DNA from: Bacillota bacterium
Lineage (GTDB): Bacteria; Bacillota; Clostridia; Lachnospirales; Bianqueaceae
DNA: 7,974 nt
Direction of reading: 5' to 3'
Assembly: GCA_017467985.1 (NCBI GenBank)
Contig: JAFUJY010000183.1
Location: 1-7,974, forward strand
The notes under the pieces are model-generated. The model was given only the letters and a program-made list of their open reading frames with translations. It was not told the origin of the DNA and made no database searches. Of the stretch, positions 1-6,338 are shown in pieces (position 1 is the stretch's first letter; the number at the start of each line of letters is the position of its first letter). A program made the position numbers and the translations under genes.

Positions 1-242
1 CCGAGATCTATGATTTTTATGTAAAGGATGGTAAAGCAGTGGTGGATTGTTCTCCGGTCGCCAAAATCAGAATGCATTCGGATGCCCATCCCACCCGCAT
101 TATAAGGAACGAAGAAGGTCTGATTACCCACGGGGAGTTTGACTTGAAAGCATGGGAAGGCCCGTTTGGCTATGTGCGCATCACCGTTATTGATGAAAAG
201 GGGAAGCACGCATGGACCAATCCCATCTTCCTGAACGAATAA
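1..242 (+). CDS. C-terminal end of a probable CehA-like PHP-domain metallohydrolase (5' end outside window)
   Basis: The open frame enters from the left edge (first full codon at position 3) and ends at TAA 240-242, giving about 79 residues. The segment resembles the C-terminal beta-rich tail of clostridial PHP-domain proteins of the CehA/McbA type: it begins with an EIYDFYVKDGK-like strand, has a GxxGYVRITVIDEKG strand and ends in the characteristic AWTNPIFL motif. The metal-binding His/Asp residues of the PHP fold would lie upstream and cannot be checked. Such proteins are metal-dependent phosphoesterase-like hydrolases of mostly unknown substrate. Only 9 nt separate its stop from mscL, so the two are probably co-transcribed. 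The assignment rests on the tail alone, and another protein with the same tail domain is possible. Confidence 0.6.
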   Translation, partial: EIYDFYVKDGKAVVDCSPVAKIRMHSDAHPTRIIRNEEGLITHGEFDLKAWEGPFGYVRITVIDEKGKHAWTNPIFLNE

Positions 243-251
243 GGTATTAGT

Positions 252-857
252 ATGAAAATTATTGGTGAGTTTAAAAAGTTTATCAACCGCGGCAATATCG
301 TGGATATGGCGGTGGGTGTGATTGTGGGTAGCTCATTTACGGCGGTGGTCAATGGACTGAGCAATAATATTCTGAAGCCGCTGATTAACGCCCTTTTGTA
401 TGTTTTGCTGGGTGGTGAGTCCATAGAAGAGATTTATAGTATTATTATTCCGGCATACACCACCAATGAAGTGGGGGAACAGGTACTGGATTTGGCTTCG
501 TCCATCTACATCGACTGGGGGGCATTTATCCACGCAATTATCAACTTCGGTTTGGTTGCGGTGGTTCTCTTTGTGATTGTTAAAGTGGTCAATATGGTTC
601 GGGATAAGCAGAAAAAGGCCATTCAGGATATTTTGGATGATTTTCCGACTAAAGAAGAACGCCGCGAGATGAAGAAAATGAAGCTGAATTATAAAGACGA
701 AAAAGTCCTTGCCCAGTTCAGAAAAGACAAGGCTGCGGCAGCAAAAGCCGAGGCGGAGGAAAAGGCAAGACAGGAGCGTCTTGCCAATCCCACAACCGAG
801 GACTTGCTAAAAGAAATCTTGGCGGTTTTGAAAAGTGAAAAAGAACAGCCCCATTGA
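252..857 (+). CDS. mscL: Large-conductance mechanosensitive channel MscL (long C-terminal linker)
   Basis: MscL is a homopentameric inner-membrane channel that opens at high membrane tension and releases solutes during hypo-osmotic shock. The family signature is clear: an amphipathic N-terminal helix (residues 1-12), then the pore-lining TM1 at about 15-45 with NIVDMAVGVIVGSSFTAVV, a periplasmic-type loop at about 52-88, and TM2 at about 89-117. A conserved-looking C-terminal amphipathic helix (TEDLLKEILAVLK, about 182-194) closes the protein. At 201 residues it is longer than the usual 130-150. The extra length lies between TM2 and the last helix and is rich in Lys, Glu and Ala (about 118-180), suggesting an extended helical or coiled-coil cytoplasmic linker. 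The ribosome site is modest (ATAAGG overlapping the upstream stop). The gene probably shares a transcript with the preceding hydrolase and ends just before a bidirectional terminator. Confidence 0.96.
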   Translation: MKIIGEFKKFINRGNIVDMAVGVIVGSSFTAVVNGLSNNILKPLINALLYVLLGGESIEEIYSIIIPAYTTNEVGEQVLDLASSIYIDWGAFIHAIINFGLVAVVLFVIVKVVNMVRDKQKKAIQDILDDFPTKEERREMKKMKLNYKDEKVLAQFRKDKAAAAKAEAEEKARQERLANPTTEDLLKEILAVLKSEKEQPH

Positions 858-865
858 GGAAAAAC

Positions 866-903
866 ACGGATCCCCTGCTCTTATATAGAACAGGGGATCC
901 GTT
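866..903. terminator. Bidirectional intrinsic terminator between convergent mscL and the GH27 gene
   Basis: There is a perfect 12-bp inverted repeat (ACGGATCCCCTG at 866-877 with CAGGGGATCCGT at 891-902). The 13-nt loop can add three more pairs (TCT 879-881 with AGA 887-889). On the + strand it is followed by GTTTAG. On the minus strand it runs into GTTTTTCC (complement of 861-865 and beyond), the better T-tract. It sits 8 nt after the mscL stop and 4 nt beyond the GH27 stop, so one hairpin can serve both converging genes. Confidence 0.88.
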
Positions 904-906
904 TAG

Positions 907-2202
907 TTATAAAGAAAGTTTTAATAAGCGGCAGCTATGGAAATCCACATATGCATGTACGGAGGTTTCCGCGATTCCCAGGTCTTGGTGTGCCCACAGG
1001 TCACGTACGTGCAGCGGGCCGGTTAGGCCTAAGGAGGCAAAGGAACATTCTATATGGGACAAGCGAGTACCCGTATTAAAAAGGGCTACATAGGTGCTGC
1101 CGTCTTCATCTTTGCTGGTCCAAATGACAGAATCACTACCACGGGTGACTTCATGAGCACCATGGGCGTGGTTCAACAGTCGCAGGACTTCCGGATTGGT
1201 GAGCAGCTCTAAGGTGTTGCCATCGTTGTCCCGCAATTCGCCGCCCATCATCAAGGGAGAACGGAAGATACAAAACAGACTCATCATGGTGATCTGCTCT
1301 GCATAGGAAAGCTCAGTCCAACGGTCGGTTTTGCCATGCTCAACGGAGCGAATACCGATATGTCCCAAAGGAAGCATATCGCAGTCCGGCCAGCAGCCAT
1401 TTCCCACATGATCCTGCCAAGTGCGGCAGCGATCAAACAGTTCACTAAGCTGTGCCCAATTATCCCATAAGTCACCGGTCATACGCCACATATTGGCGTT
1501 CTTTTTCAGATGTTCAGCCTGTTCGATCAATGCAGGACCGGGAGAGAGACTAAGAACCATGGGGCGGCCGCATTGGTCAATGGCCCGGCGGATCAGTTCG
1601 ATCTCGCCCTGAGCGGAGTACAAATTATGGGGCTGGAAATAAGTGACGCAGATATCGTCCACCTTAACAAAGTCAACACCCCAGGAGGCGTACAGATCAA
1701 ATACCGAATTGTAATATTGCTGGGCACCGTATGCTGTAGGATTAATACCATACATATCCGTATTCCAGGAACAAACAGAGAAGGGATGGGCAATGTCACG
1801 AGCGGTAGCCCTGGTCCCTAAAATAGGCGTATTAGCATGAACTGCCTGACGGGGAATCCCGCGCAGCATATGGATGCCGAATTTTAAGCCCAGACTATGA
1901 ATATAATCGGCCAGAGGTTTGAAACCTTGTCCGTAGGCAGCAGAAGGAAAACGATTAACCGCAGGGATGAGGCGGGAGTATTCGTCCATTTCCAGCGGAA
2001 CAAAGGGACGATAGGCAGAATCTACTGCATTGGGTTCGTACCATTGGATATCACAGACGATGTATTCCCAACCGAATTCTTTCATGTGTTCGGCCATGTA
2101 CTCAGCGTTCCCCCGGATCTCATCCTCGGTCACAGCAGCGCCGTAGCAATCCCAGCTATTCCAACCCATGGGAGGGGTTGGTGCAAATAAATTCTTGTCC
2201 AT
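907..2202 (-). CDS. Glycoside hydrolase family 27 (alpha-galactosidase / possible beta-L-arabinopyranosidase)
   Basis: This 431-residue protein is a retaining glycosidase with a (beta/alpha)8 barrel, and no signal peptide is visible, so it probably acts in the cytoplasm on imported glycosides. It opens with the GH27 signature PPMGWNSWDCYG (residues 10-21). The nucleophile is expected at Asp182 in VDFVKVDD (176-183). The acid/base is expected at Asp244 in RMTGDLWDNW (240-249). WPDCDML (271-277) and FRSPLMMGG (about 313-321) match the barrel end, and a C-terminal beta-sandwich follows from about 350. In the substrate pocket the usual Asp-Asp-Cys-Trp of alpha-galactosidases reads Asp51-Ile52-Gln53-Trp54. 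Loss of the second Asp points away from a standard alpha-galactosidase. It is the last gene of the pgsA operon: its ATG comes 4 nt after the PHP gene stop, and its GGGGG ribosome site lies inside that gene's last codons, suggesting translational coupling. Confidence 0.9.
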   Translation of the reverse strand: MDKNLFAPTPPMGWNSWDCYGAAVTEDEIRGNAEYMAEHMKEFGWEYIVCDIQWYEPNAVDSAYRPFVPLEMDEYSRLIPAVNRFPSAAYGQGFKPLADYIHSLGLKFGIHMLRGIPRQAVHANTPILGTRATARDIAHPFSVCSWNTDMYGINPTAYGAQQYYNSVFDLYASWGVDFVKVDDICVTYFQPHNLYSAQGEIELIRRAIDQCGRPMVLSLSPGPALIEQAEHLKKNANMWRMTGDLWDNWAQLSELFDRCRTWQDHVGNGCWPDCDMLPLGHIGIRSVEHGKTDRWTELSYAEQITMMSLFCIFRSPLMMGGELRDNDGNTLELLTNPEVLRLLNHAHGAHEVTRGSDSVIWTSKDEDGSTYVALFNTGTRLSHIECSFASLGLTGPLHVRDLWAHQDLGIAETSVHAYVDFHSCRLLKLSL

Positions 2203-2206
2203 AAGA

Positions 2207-2875
2207 TTACCCCCGGAGTAATTTATAATTCTTGGTCATCAGCGTGGCCAGCAGTTCTTCTTCTGTGGTAATGGGCTGCTCTGTCAGAATACCACCGTTA
2301 CGCAGATCACCGGGACGATGATAATCAGAACCGGAAATCATGGCCAGGTGAGTATAATTGGCCCAGGACATGGCCAGGAAATTATGGGAGTCATGGCGGA
2401 GCAGTTCACCATTAAAAACTTCAACGCCGTCCAAGAGCTTTTCATCCTTGATGGTCATATGGTGGCGAAAGGGATGGGCCTGATACACCAGCAAGTTGTT
2501 GGCATCAGCCACCTGGCGAAACTCTTTCAAAGACAGGCTCATAAGGTCTTCACTATTTAAGAAGAAATCATCGGTTGCACCATAGACCAGATAATCGTTG
2601 CTGCACTCATCCATGCAGATTTCAAAGCCCAGCAAAATGGTAAAGTTCTCAGAAGCATACTGTAGGATATTTTTGCGTGCCTGGACATACCACTGCATTT
2701 TCTCCTGCCAACTGGCATCTTTCATATGCTTGAAGGTGGGGCGATTCATGTGGTTGGTCACCACGATGGTACGGTAGCCGGCCTCTTTGTACTCGGCCAC
2801 AGCCTGCTCCGGGGTGGCCCAGGAACAAACACTGATGTCGTTAGTGTGCATATGCAGTTCAGTTTTGAAAGGCAT
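2207..2875 (-). CDS. PHP-domain metal-dependent hydrolase, small cytoplasmic form
   Basis: The protein has 222 residues and the motif order of PHP (polymerase and histidinol phosphatase) phosphoesterases. These are HxHT at His8/His10, TNH at residues 40-42 (His42), a central acidic residue Glu85 in GFEICMDE, QAHPF at 132-136 (His134), and GSDYH at 182-186 (Asp184, His186). Together these form the usual trinuclear metal site. PHP proteins hydrolyse phosphate esters such as histidinol phosphate, or act as exonucleases or proofreading domains. The substrate here cannot be told from sequence. The ATG at 2875 has an excellent ribosome site (AAGGAGGA, 8 nt away) formed by the last codons of the upstream gene, whose stop is only 3 nt before. 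Lying between a nuclease-like protein and a glycosidase, its partner pathway is unclear. Confidence 0.85.
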   Translation of the reverse strand: MPFKTELHMHTNDISVCSWATPEQAVAEYKEAGYRTIVVTNHMNRPTFKHMKDASWQEKMQWYVQARKNILQYASENFTILLGFEICMDECSNDYLVYGATDDFFLNSEDLMSLSLKEFRQVADANNLLVYQAHPFRHHMTIKDEKLLDGVEVFNGELLRHDSHNFLAMSWANYTHLAMISGSDYHRPGDLRNGGILTEQPITTEEELLATLMTKNYKLLRG

Positions 2876-2878
2876 GAT

Positions 2879-3655
2879 TTATTCCTCCTTAAGAGTGGTA
2901 TATAAATAGCTTCGTCCCTGGGTGCCGCACTGATACACTGCACCGAGAGTGCGCAGGGCGGACAGGGCATAGGATGCAGCCCGGGGAGAGAAGCGAGTGG
3001 CTTTGATAAAATCCTTGGCAGTGAAGGGGTCGGGTAGCTCCGGCAGGATATGAACATAATCCATGGGGCTCTGCAGCAAAACAGATGGCCCCATCTTGAT
3101 GGGAATCCGGTCAATACGATGGGCGCCCCGTTTTTTGTCCTTGCTCCAGCCATCCAGAATACGATATTCTTCCACATCCAGCAAAATGGGCAGGAAGGTC
3201 AGGTTAGGATTATTTAAAAAGGAAGAGATGCGGTATAATTCCGGTAAAATCATGTATAACTTACCGGTTTTGGGGGACTTGTGACCGGGGGACACTTCTC
3301 CCGTCTCCGGATCACTCCAGAATACCCATTTATGCCAGGGAATGGGATGAATGATGGTCACCGGAAACTCTTTCAAAAAAGCATCCAGCTTTTTGCGCAT
3401 AGTGCCAAAGCCGGCAGTTTGAATTTCCAAAGCTTCCATGGGGGCATGATGATAGATATCTGCAATAAAGGAGCCGATCGGGATCTCGTGTTGATCCACA
3501 TCCGGCTCCAGATAAAATTTCAAAACAGAATGAACAGTACGCTCCTTTTGCATACCGATGCCCAATAGCTGTTTGCGGGCTTCATCAGACAAGGTCCGGG
3601 CCTGTTCTAAACGATATGCACGCTGATCTTCCGTCAGCTCCCAAAACGGCATCAT
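2879..3655 (-). CDS. Conserved protein of unknown function, possible PD-(D/E)XK-like core plus C-terminal winged helix
   Basis: I cannot name this 258-residue protein, though its wording resembles an uncharacterised conserved family of Clostridia. Residues about 36-112 carry a pattern compatible with an endonuclease-like core: KERTVHSVLKFYLE with Glu38, IADIY with Asp66, then EIQT with Glu77 and Gln79, and conserved-looking Lys88/Lys89 and KEFPVTIIHP (95-104). This is reminiscent of the D...ExQ arrangement of divergent PD-(D/E)XK nucleases, but the fold is inferred. Residues 208-255 (FTAKDFIKAT...RAASYALSALRTLGAV...SYLY) look like a winged helix-turn-helix. The ATG at 3655 overlaps the pgsA stop by 4 nt (ATGA), and a second ATG follows directly. 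It is the second gene of the operon, so it is made together with PgsA. No signal or membrane segment is visible. Confidence 0.75.
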   Translation of the reverse strand: MMPFWELTEDQRAYRLEQARTLSDEARKQLLGIGMQKERTVHSVLKFYLEPDVDQHEIPIGSFIADIYHHAPMEALEIQTAGFGTMRKKLDAFLKEFPVTIIHPIPWHKWVFWSDPETGEVSPGHKSPKTGKLYMILPELYRISSFLNNPNLTFLPILLDVEEYRILDGWSKDKKRGAHRIDRIPIKMGPSVLLQSPMDYVHILPELPDPFTAKDFIKATRFSPRAASYALSALRTLGAVYQCGTQGRSYLYTTLKEE

Positions 3656-4200
3656 ACGGCAGAACCCTGCTTCTTAGCGATCTGTACATAAGTGCGACAA
3701 TACATAATTAAGGAGAAGAACAGTGCTGCGAAGGGAACCCATACAGACAACTGAATGACCCAGAGGGGAAGCATATGGCTGCCTAACACCAGGATGGTGA
3801 TGGCCAGGTAAAAAATAATGGTAGAAACCTTACCCCACCACAATGCACTAAAGGGCTTGCCGGTACGCTTGATCACCCAAATACCGGCCACAAACATAAT
3901 AAACTCTTTGATCACCAGTAAAACCAGCAGCGGAATCACCTGGGGCAGCTGAATGCACAGACAAAAAGCAACAACCGCCTGGGTCAGCTTGTCTGCAATG
4001 GGATCCAGAACTTTGCCCAGATTGGTGATCAGATTAAAACGACGGGCGATATAACCATCCAATGTATCGGTTAGACCGGAGAGTACCAGAACCACACCGG
4101 CCAGGAGCGCTTTTTCCTTAAAATAAAGGTCAACAAAAACAGGGATCAAAAGGATCCGAACCATGGATAAGATGTTGGGAATGGTAAAAATTCTGTTCAT
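3652..4200 (-). CDS. pgsA: CDP-diacylglycerol--glycerol-3-phosphate 3-phosphatidyltransferase
   Basis: PgsA condenses CDP-diacylglycerol with glycerol-3-phosphate to phosphatidylglycerol phosphate, the committed step to phosphatidylglycerol and cardiolipin in the cytoplasmic membrane. The CDP-alcohol phosphotransferase signature D-x2-D-G-x2-A-R-x8-G-x3-D-x3-D is complete, beginning DTLDGYIAR at about residues 44-52 and ending GKVLDPIAD. The N-terminus (MNRIFTIPNILSMVRILLIP) is typical of the family, and several hydrophobic membrane segments follow. The chosen ATG (4200-4198) gives 182 residues, the usual length, and has AGGAGG 6 nt upstream. The open frame extends back to 4320, but those 40 extra residues cover the promoter and are unlike the family. 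It is the first gene of the minus-strand operon. Confidence 0.96.
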   Translation of the reverse strand: MNRIFTIPNILSMVRILLIPVFVDLYFKEKALLAGVVLVLSGLTDTLDGYIARRFNLITNLGKVLDPIADKLTQAVVAFCLCIQLPQVIPLLVLLVIKEFIMFVAGIWVIKRTGKPFSALWWGKVSTIIFYLAITILVLGSHMLPLWVIQLSVWVPFAALFFSLIMYCRTYVQIAKKQGSAV

Positions 4201-4206
4201 GCTGAG

Positions 4207-4212
4207 CCTCCT
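4207..4212 (-). promoter_or_regulatory. Ribosome binding site that fixes the pgsA start
   Basis: AGGAGG on the minus strand lies 6 nt upstream of the ATG at 4200. It selects this start over the upstream ATG at 4320 of the same open frame. Confidence 0.85.
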
Positions 4213-4228
4213 AAAAAATGATAACACA

Positions 4229-4260
4229 ATTATAGTATCACACTTTTTGGATGATTTCAA
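4229..4260 (-). promoter_or_regulatory. Probable sigma-A promoter of the pgsA operon
   Basis: Reading the minus strand, TTGAAA (4260-4255) is followed after 17 nt by TACTAT (4237-4232). A perfect TATAAT (4234-4229) overlaps it by 3 nt but would need a 20-nt spacer. Either -10 places the start roughly 10-25 nt upstream of the pgsA ribosome site. The exact -10 is therefore uncertain, but a promoter in this interval is well supported by its position in the divergent gap. Confidence 0.65.
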
Positions 4261-4279
4261 CCAGAAAATCTGTAAAATA

Positions 4280-4308
4280 TTGAAAGTCTGGTAGAAATGT
4301 GCTAAAAT
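4280..4308 (+). promoter_or_regulatory. Sigma-A promoter of the epimerase pair
   Basis: TTGAAA (4280-4285), a 17-nt spacer and TAAAAT (4303-4308) each match 5 of 6 consensus bases. A TGc just before the -10 makes it an extended -10 promoter. Transcription should start near 4315, leaving a short leader that carries GAGGAGGA (4323-4330) 7 nt ahead of the ATG at 4338. Its -35 is only 19 bp from the -35 of the divergent pgsA promoter, so the two promoters are back to back. Confidence 0.8.
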
Positions 4309-4337
4309 GTAGACAAACATTCGAGGAGGAATGAAGT

Positions 4338-5276
4338 ATGTTGACGATTACATTAACTGCCGGCGGCTATGAGGCCGTTTTTGCTCCTGCTAATGGCGGA
4401 GCCTGCATTTCACTGAAAAAAGGAGATCTGGAAATTTTCCATCATTGGGACAGTACGGATGAGGTTCTGGAAAAGCCCACATCCTATGGTTTGCCCATTT
4501 TGTTCCCGCCCAACCGTATCGATGGCGGTACATTCACCTATGAAGGTGTAAAGAGTGCCCTGCCCATTCGGGAAGAAGCACGCAATGTGTCCTTGCATGG
4601 CTTTTTGCACACCCGTCCCTGGCAGGTGGAAGGCTATCAGGAGGATGAGGACACCGCTGAGATCCACATGGTTTTTGAAGGTGATACCGACACTGACATT
4701 TACGAGCAGTATCCCTATGAATTTGCTGCGGAGTTGATTTATAAGCTGGACAAGGATGGTCTGCATCAGGAGATGCGTCTGACTAATTACAGCGACAAGA
4801 ATATGCCCTATGGTCTGGGCTGGCATACCGCTTTTGCGGTGCCCGGTAAGGATACTAAGGTGCGTATTTCTCTGGGTAAGAGAGTGGTTTTGAATGAGCG
4901 GGCACTGCCCAGCGGCGAGGTGAGGGAATTGTCCGATGAAGAGAAACTGTTCCGTGCAGACTGTGGCCAGTCTCCGGTATATGCAGTAATGGACGATCAC
5001 TTTACCATGGAGCCCATCGAAGTGGATGGTAAGCCCTTCCACGGTGCGGTGATCAGCGATCCCGGTGTTGCTGAAAAGGTATATTATCGAGTGGATGATT
5101 TTTATAAGCACTGGATGGTATGGAACTGCTTCCAGGAGGGCAGCTTTATCTGTATTGAGCCCCAGAATTGGCGTGTCAATGCTCCGAATCTGGACCTGCC
5201 TGTGGAGGAGTCCGGTTCTGATGTGCTGGCCAGTCAGGATACCGTTGTGGTGAAGGCGGATGTCTATGCAGAATGA
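4338..5276 (+). CDS. Aldose 1-epimerase (GalM-like) family protein, first paralogue
   Basis: The 312-residue cytoplasmic protein has the galactose mutarotase-like beta-sandwich signatures. These are GLPILFPPNRIDGG (51-64), LHGFLHTRPW (86-95), a central GLGWHTAF (159-166) and ICIEPQNWRVNAPN (271-284). By analogy with GalM, His87/His91 and His163 should lie in the sugar site and Glu274 should be the catalytic base. The family interconverts alpha and beta anomers of free hexoses or of related phosphorylated or bound sugars. The exact substrate is not evident, and this branch differs from classical GalM, so no symbol is given. It has its own promoter and a strong ribosome site (GAGGAGGA). It overlaps the start of a close paralogue, forming a two-gene operon divergent from the operon that contains the GH27 hydrolase. 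Confidence 0.88.
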   Translation: MLTITLTAGGYEAVFAPANGGACISLKKGDLEIFHHWDSTDEVLEKPTSYGLPILFPPNRIDGGTFTYEGVKSALPIREEARNVSLHGFLHTRPWQVEGYQEDEDTAEIHMVFEGDTDTDIYEQYPYEFAAELIYKLDKDGLHQEMRLTNYSDKNMPYGLGWHTAFAVPGKDTKVRISLGKRVVLNERALPSGEVRELSDEEKLFRADCGQSPVYAVMDDHFTMEPIEVDGKPFHGAVISDPGVAEKVYYRVDDFYKHWMVWNCFQEGSFICIEPQNWRVNAPNLDLPVEESGSDVLASQDTVVVKADVYAE

Positions 5277-6192
5277 AAAAATCGTAATTCGTCACGGTGA
5301 ATATCGGGCAGAGATTTTTCCCGAGGCGGGCGGTGCATTGGTAACCCTGGATAAGGGGGATGTGCATGTGTTCTGGCCCTGTGAAAGCGGGGATGAAGCC
5401 GCAGCGGCTCCCACACGCCATGGCCTGCCTTGTCTGTTTCCGCCCAACCGTATTGATGCAGGACACTTTTGGTTTGATGGCCGCGAGTACCAGTTCCCCA
5501 TGAAGCCCAACAAGGCCAATAATTTCTCCCATGGCTTTTTGCATATCCGGCCCTGGAAGGCGGTGGATGTTACCGAGAACTCCGTCACCATGCGCTACGA
5601 CTGCGATGAATCTACAGACTTTTATCCCTATTATCCTCACAAGTTCCGGTTTGATGTAAGATATACATTGAGCGATGAGGGCCTGTGCCAGGAGGCGGAG
5701 GTGACCAATTACGGTGAACTGCCCATGCCCATTGGCTTAGGCTGGCATACAGCCTTTGCATTGTCCGGCGGCGAGACGAAGGTGCGCATGTCTGTGGGCA
5801 AGCGAATTCTGCTCAGTGACCGTATGCTTCCCACGGGCGATGTGCGGGACTTATCTGAGGCGGAAAAGCTGTTCCGAGCTGACGCTGGTCAATCACCGGT
5901 ATATGCTCCCATGGATGATCATTTCACCGTGGAGAAGATCCAATATAATGGAAGAGATTTTCATGGAGCCATCCTGGAGGACACTGGTGTGCGGATCATT
6001 TACGAGGTGGATGATGCCTACAAGCACTGGATGGTGTTTAACGCCAAGGCGGCAGGGAACATCATCTGTATCGAGCCGCAAAACTGGCGAATCAACGCCC
6101 CCAATCTGGACATGCCCTATGAAGAGTCCGGCTTGGATGTGCTCAAAAAGGGCGAGAGTAAATGCTATGTGAGTAGGATTAAGGTGGAGTAA
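5266..6192 (+). CDS. Aldose 1-epimerase (GalM-like) family protein, second paralogue
   Basis: This protein is collinear with the preceding one along its whole length, with about half of positions identical by eye and more in the C-terminal half (EKLFRAD.GQSPVYA.MDDHFT is shared). The same sites are present: LPCLFPPNRIDAG, SHGFLHIRPW (His89, His93), GLGWHTAF (His161) and IICIEPQNWRINAPN (Glu270), numbered from the start chosen here. It gives 308 residues. The start at 5266 is preferred because AAGG lies 9 nt upstream. The in-frame ATG at 5260 has that site only 3 nt away. The gene overlaps the first paralogue by 11 nt, so translation is probably coupled. The hydrophobic core and catalytic residues are intact in both copies, so both are likely active. 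They may differ in sugar or anomer preference. The operon ends at the hairpin 5 nt downstream. Confidence 0.87.
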   Translation: MQNEKIVIRHGEYRAEIFPEAGGALVTLDKGDVHVFWPCESGDEAAAAPTRHGLPCLFPPNRIDAGHFWFDGREYQFPMKPNKANNFSHGFLHIRPWKAVDVTENSVTMRYDCDESTDFYPYYPHKFRFDVRYTLSDEGLCQEAEVTNYGELPMPIGLGWHTAFALSGGETKVRMSVGKRILLSDRMLPTGDVRDLSEAEKLFRADAGQSPVYAPMDDHFTVEKIQYNGRDFHGAILEDTGVRIIYEVDDAYKHWMVFNAKAAGNIICIEPQNWRINAPNLDMPYEESGLDVLKKGESKCYVSRIKVE

Positions 6193-6196
6193 AGTG

Positions 6197-6263
6197 AGCC
6201 CCCTATATTCCCTTCCTGACCCCGTTGACGCGGAAAGGTCAGGAAGGGGATATAGGGGCTTTT
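6197..6263 (+). terminator. Long-stem intrinsic terminator of the epimerase operon
   Basis: AGCCCC at 6197 pairs outward-in with GGGGCT ending at 6260. The arms continue through TATAT/ATATA and CCCTTCCTGACC/GGTCAGGAAGGG, making about 24 pairs interrupted by one bulged C and one wobble. A CCG/CGG pairing (6222-6224 with 6230-6232) can extend into the loop. A run of four T (6260-6263) follows. It begins 5 nt after the epimerase stop and separates that operon from the next transcription unit. Confidence 0.88.
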
Positions 6264-6302
6264 ATGAATAAAAAGATTTTAAAGAACAATATATGTCGTC
6301 TA

Positions 6303-6330
6303 TTGACTTTTTGAATTAGTATGTTATAAT
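6303..6330 (+). promoter_or_regulatory. Strong extended -10 sigma-A promoter for the nuclease-alkyltransferase operon
   Basis: TTGACT (6303-6308, 5 of 6), a 16-nt spacer and a perfect TATAAT (6325-6330) preceded by TGt (6322-6324) make this the best promoter match in the window. Transcription should start near 6337, giving an 80-nt leader before the GTG at 6418. A LexA-type operator covers the expected start site. Confidence 0.8.
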
Positions 6331-6338
6331 TATGAATA

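Noticed and set aside
4201..4320. N-terminal extension of pgsA from an ATG at 4320
   Set aside because: The 40 extra residues do not look like the family, cover the promoter region, and lack a ribosome site. The ATG at 4200 has AGGAGG at 6 nt and gives the normal length.
4410..5111. Long minus-strand open frame (233 codons) inside the first epimerase gene
   Set aside because: It is antisense to a clearly conserved epimerase, has no family resemblance and no promoter or ribosome site; a codon-bias shadow.
6197..6263. Riboswitch or structured RNA in the 225-nt gap before the nuclease gene
   Set aside because: The strong hairpin directly follows the epimerase stop and precedes the next promoter, so it works as a terminator and is not part of the downstream leader.
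6264..6314. Possible 16-codon leader peptide beginning ATGAATAAAAAG
   Set aside because: It begins right at the terminator T-run, has no ribosome site, and overlaps the -35 of the next promoter.
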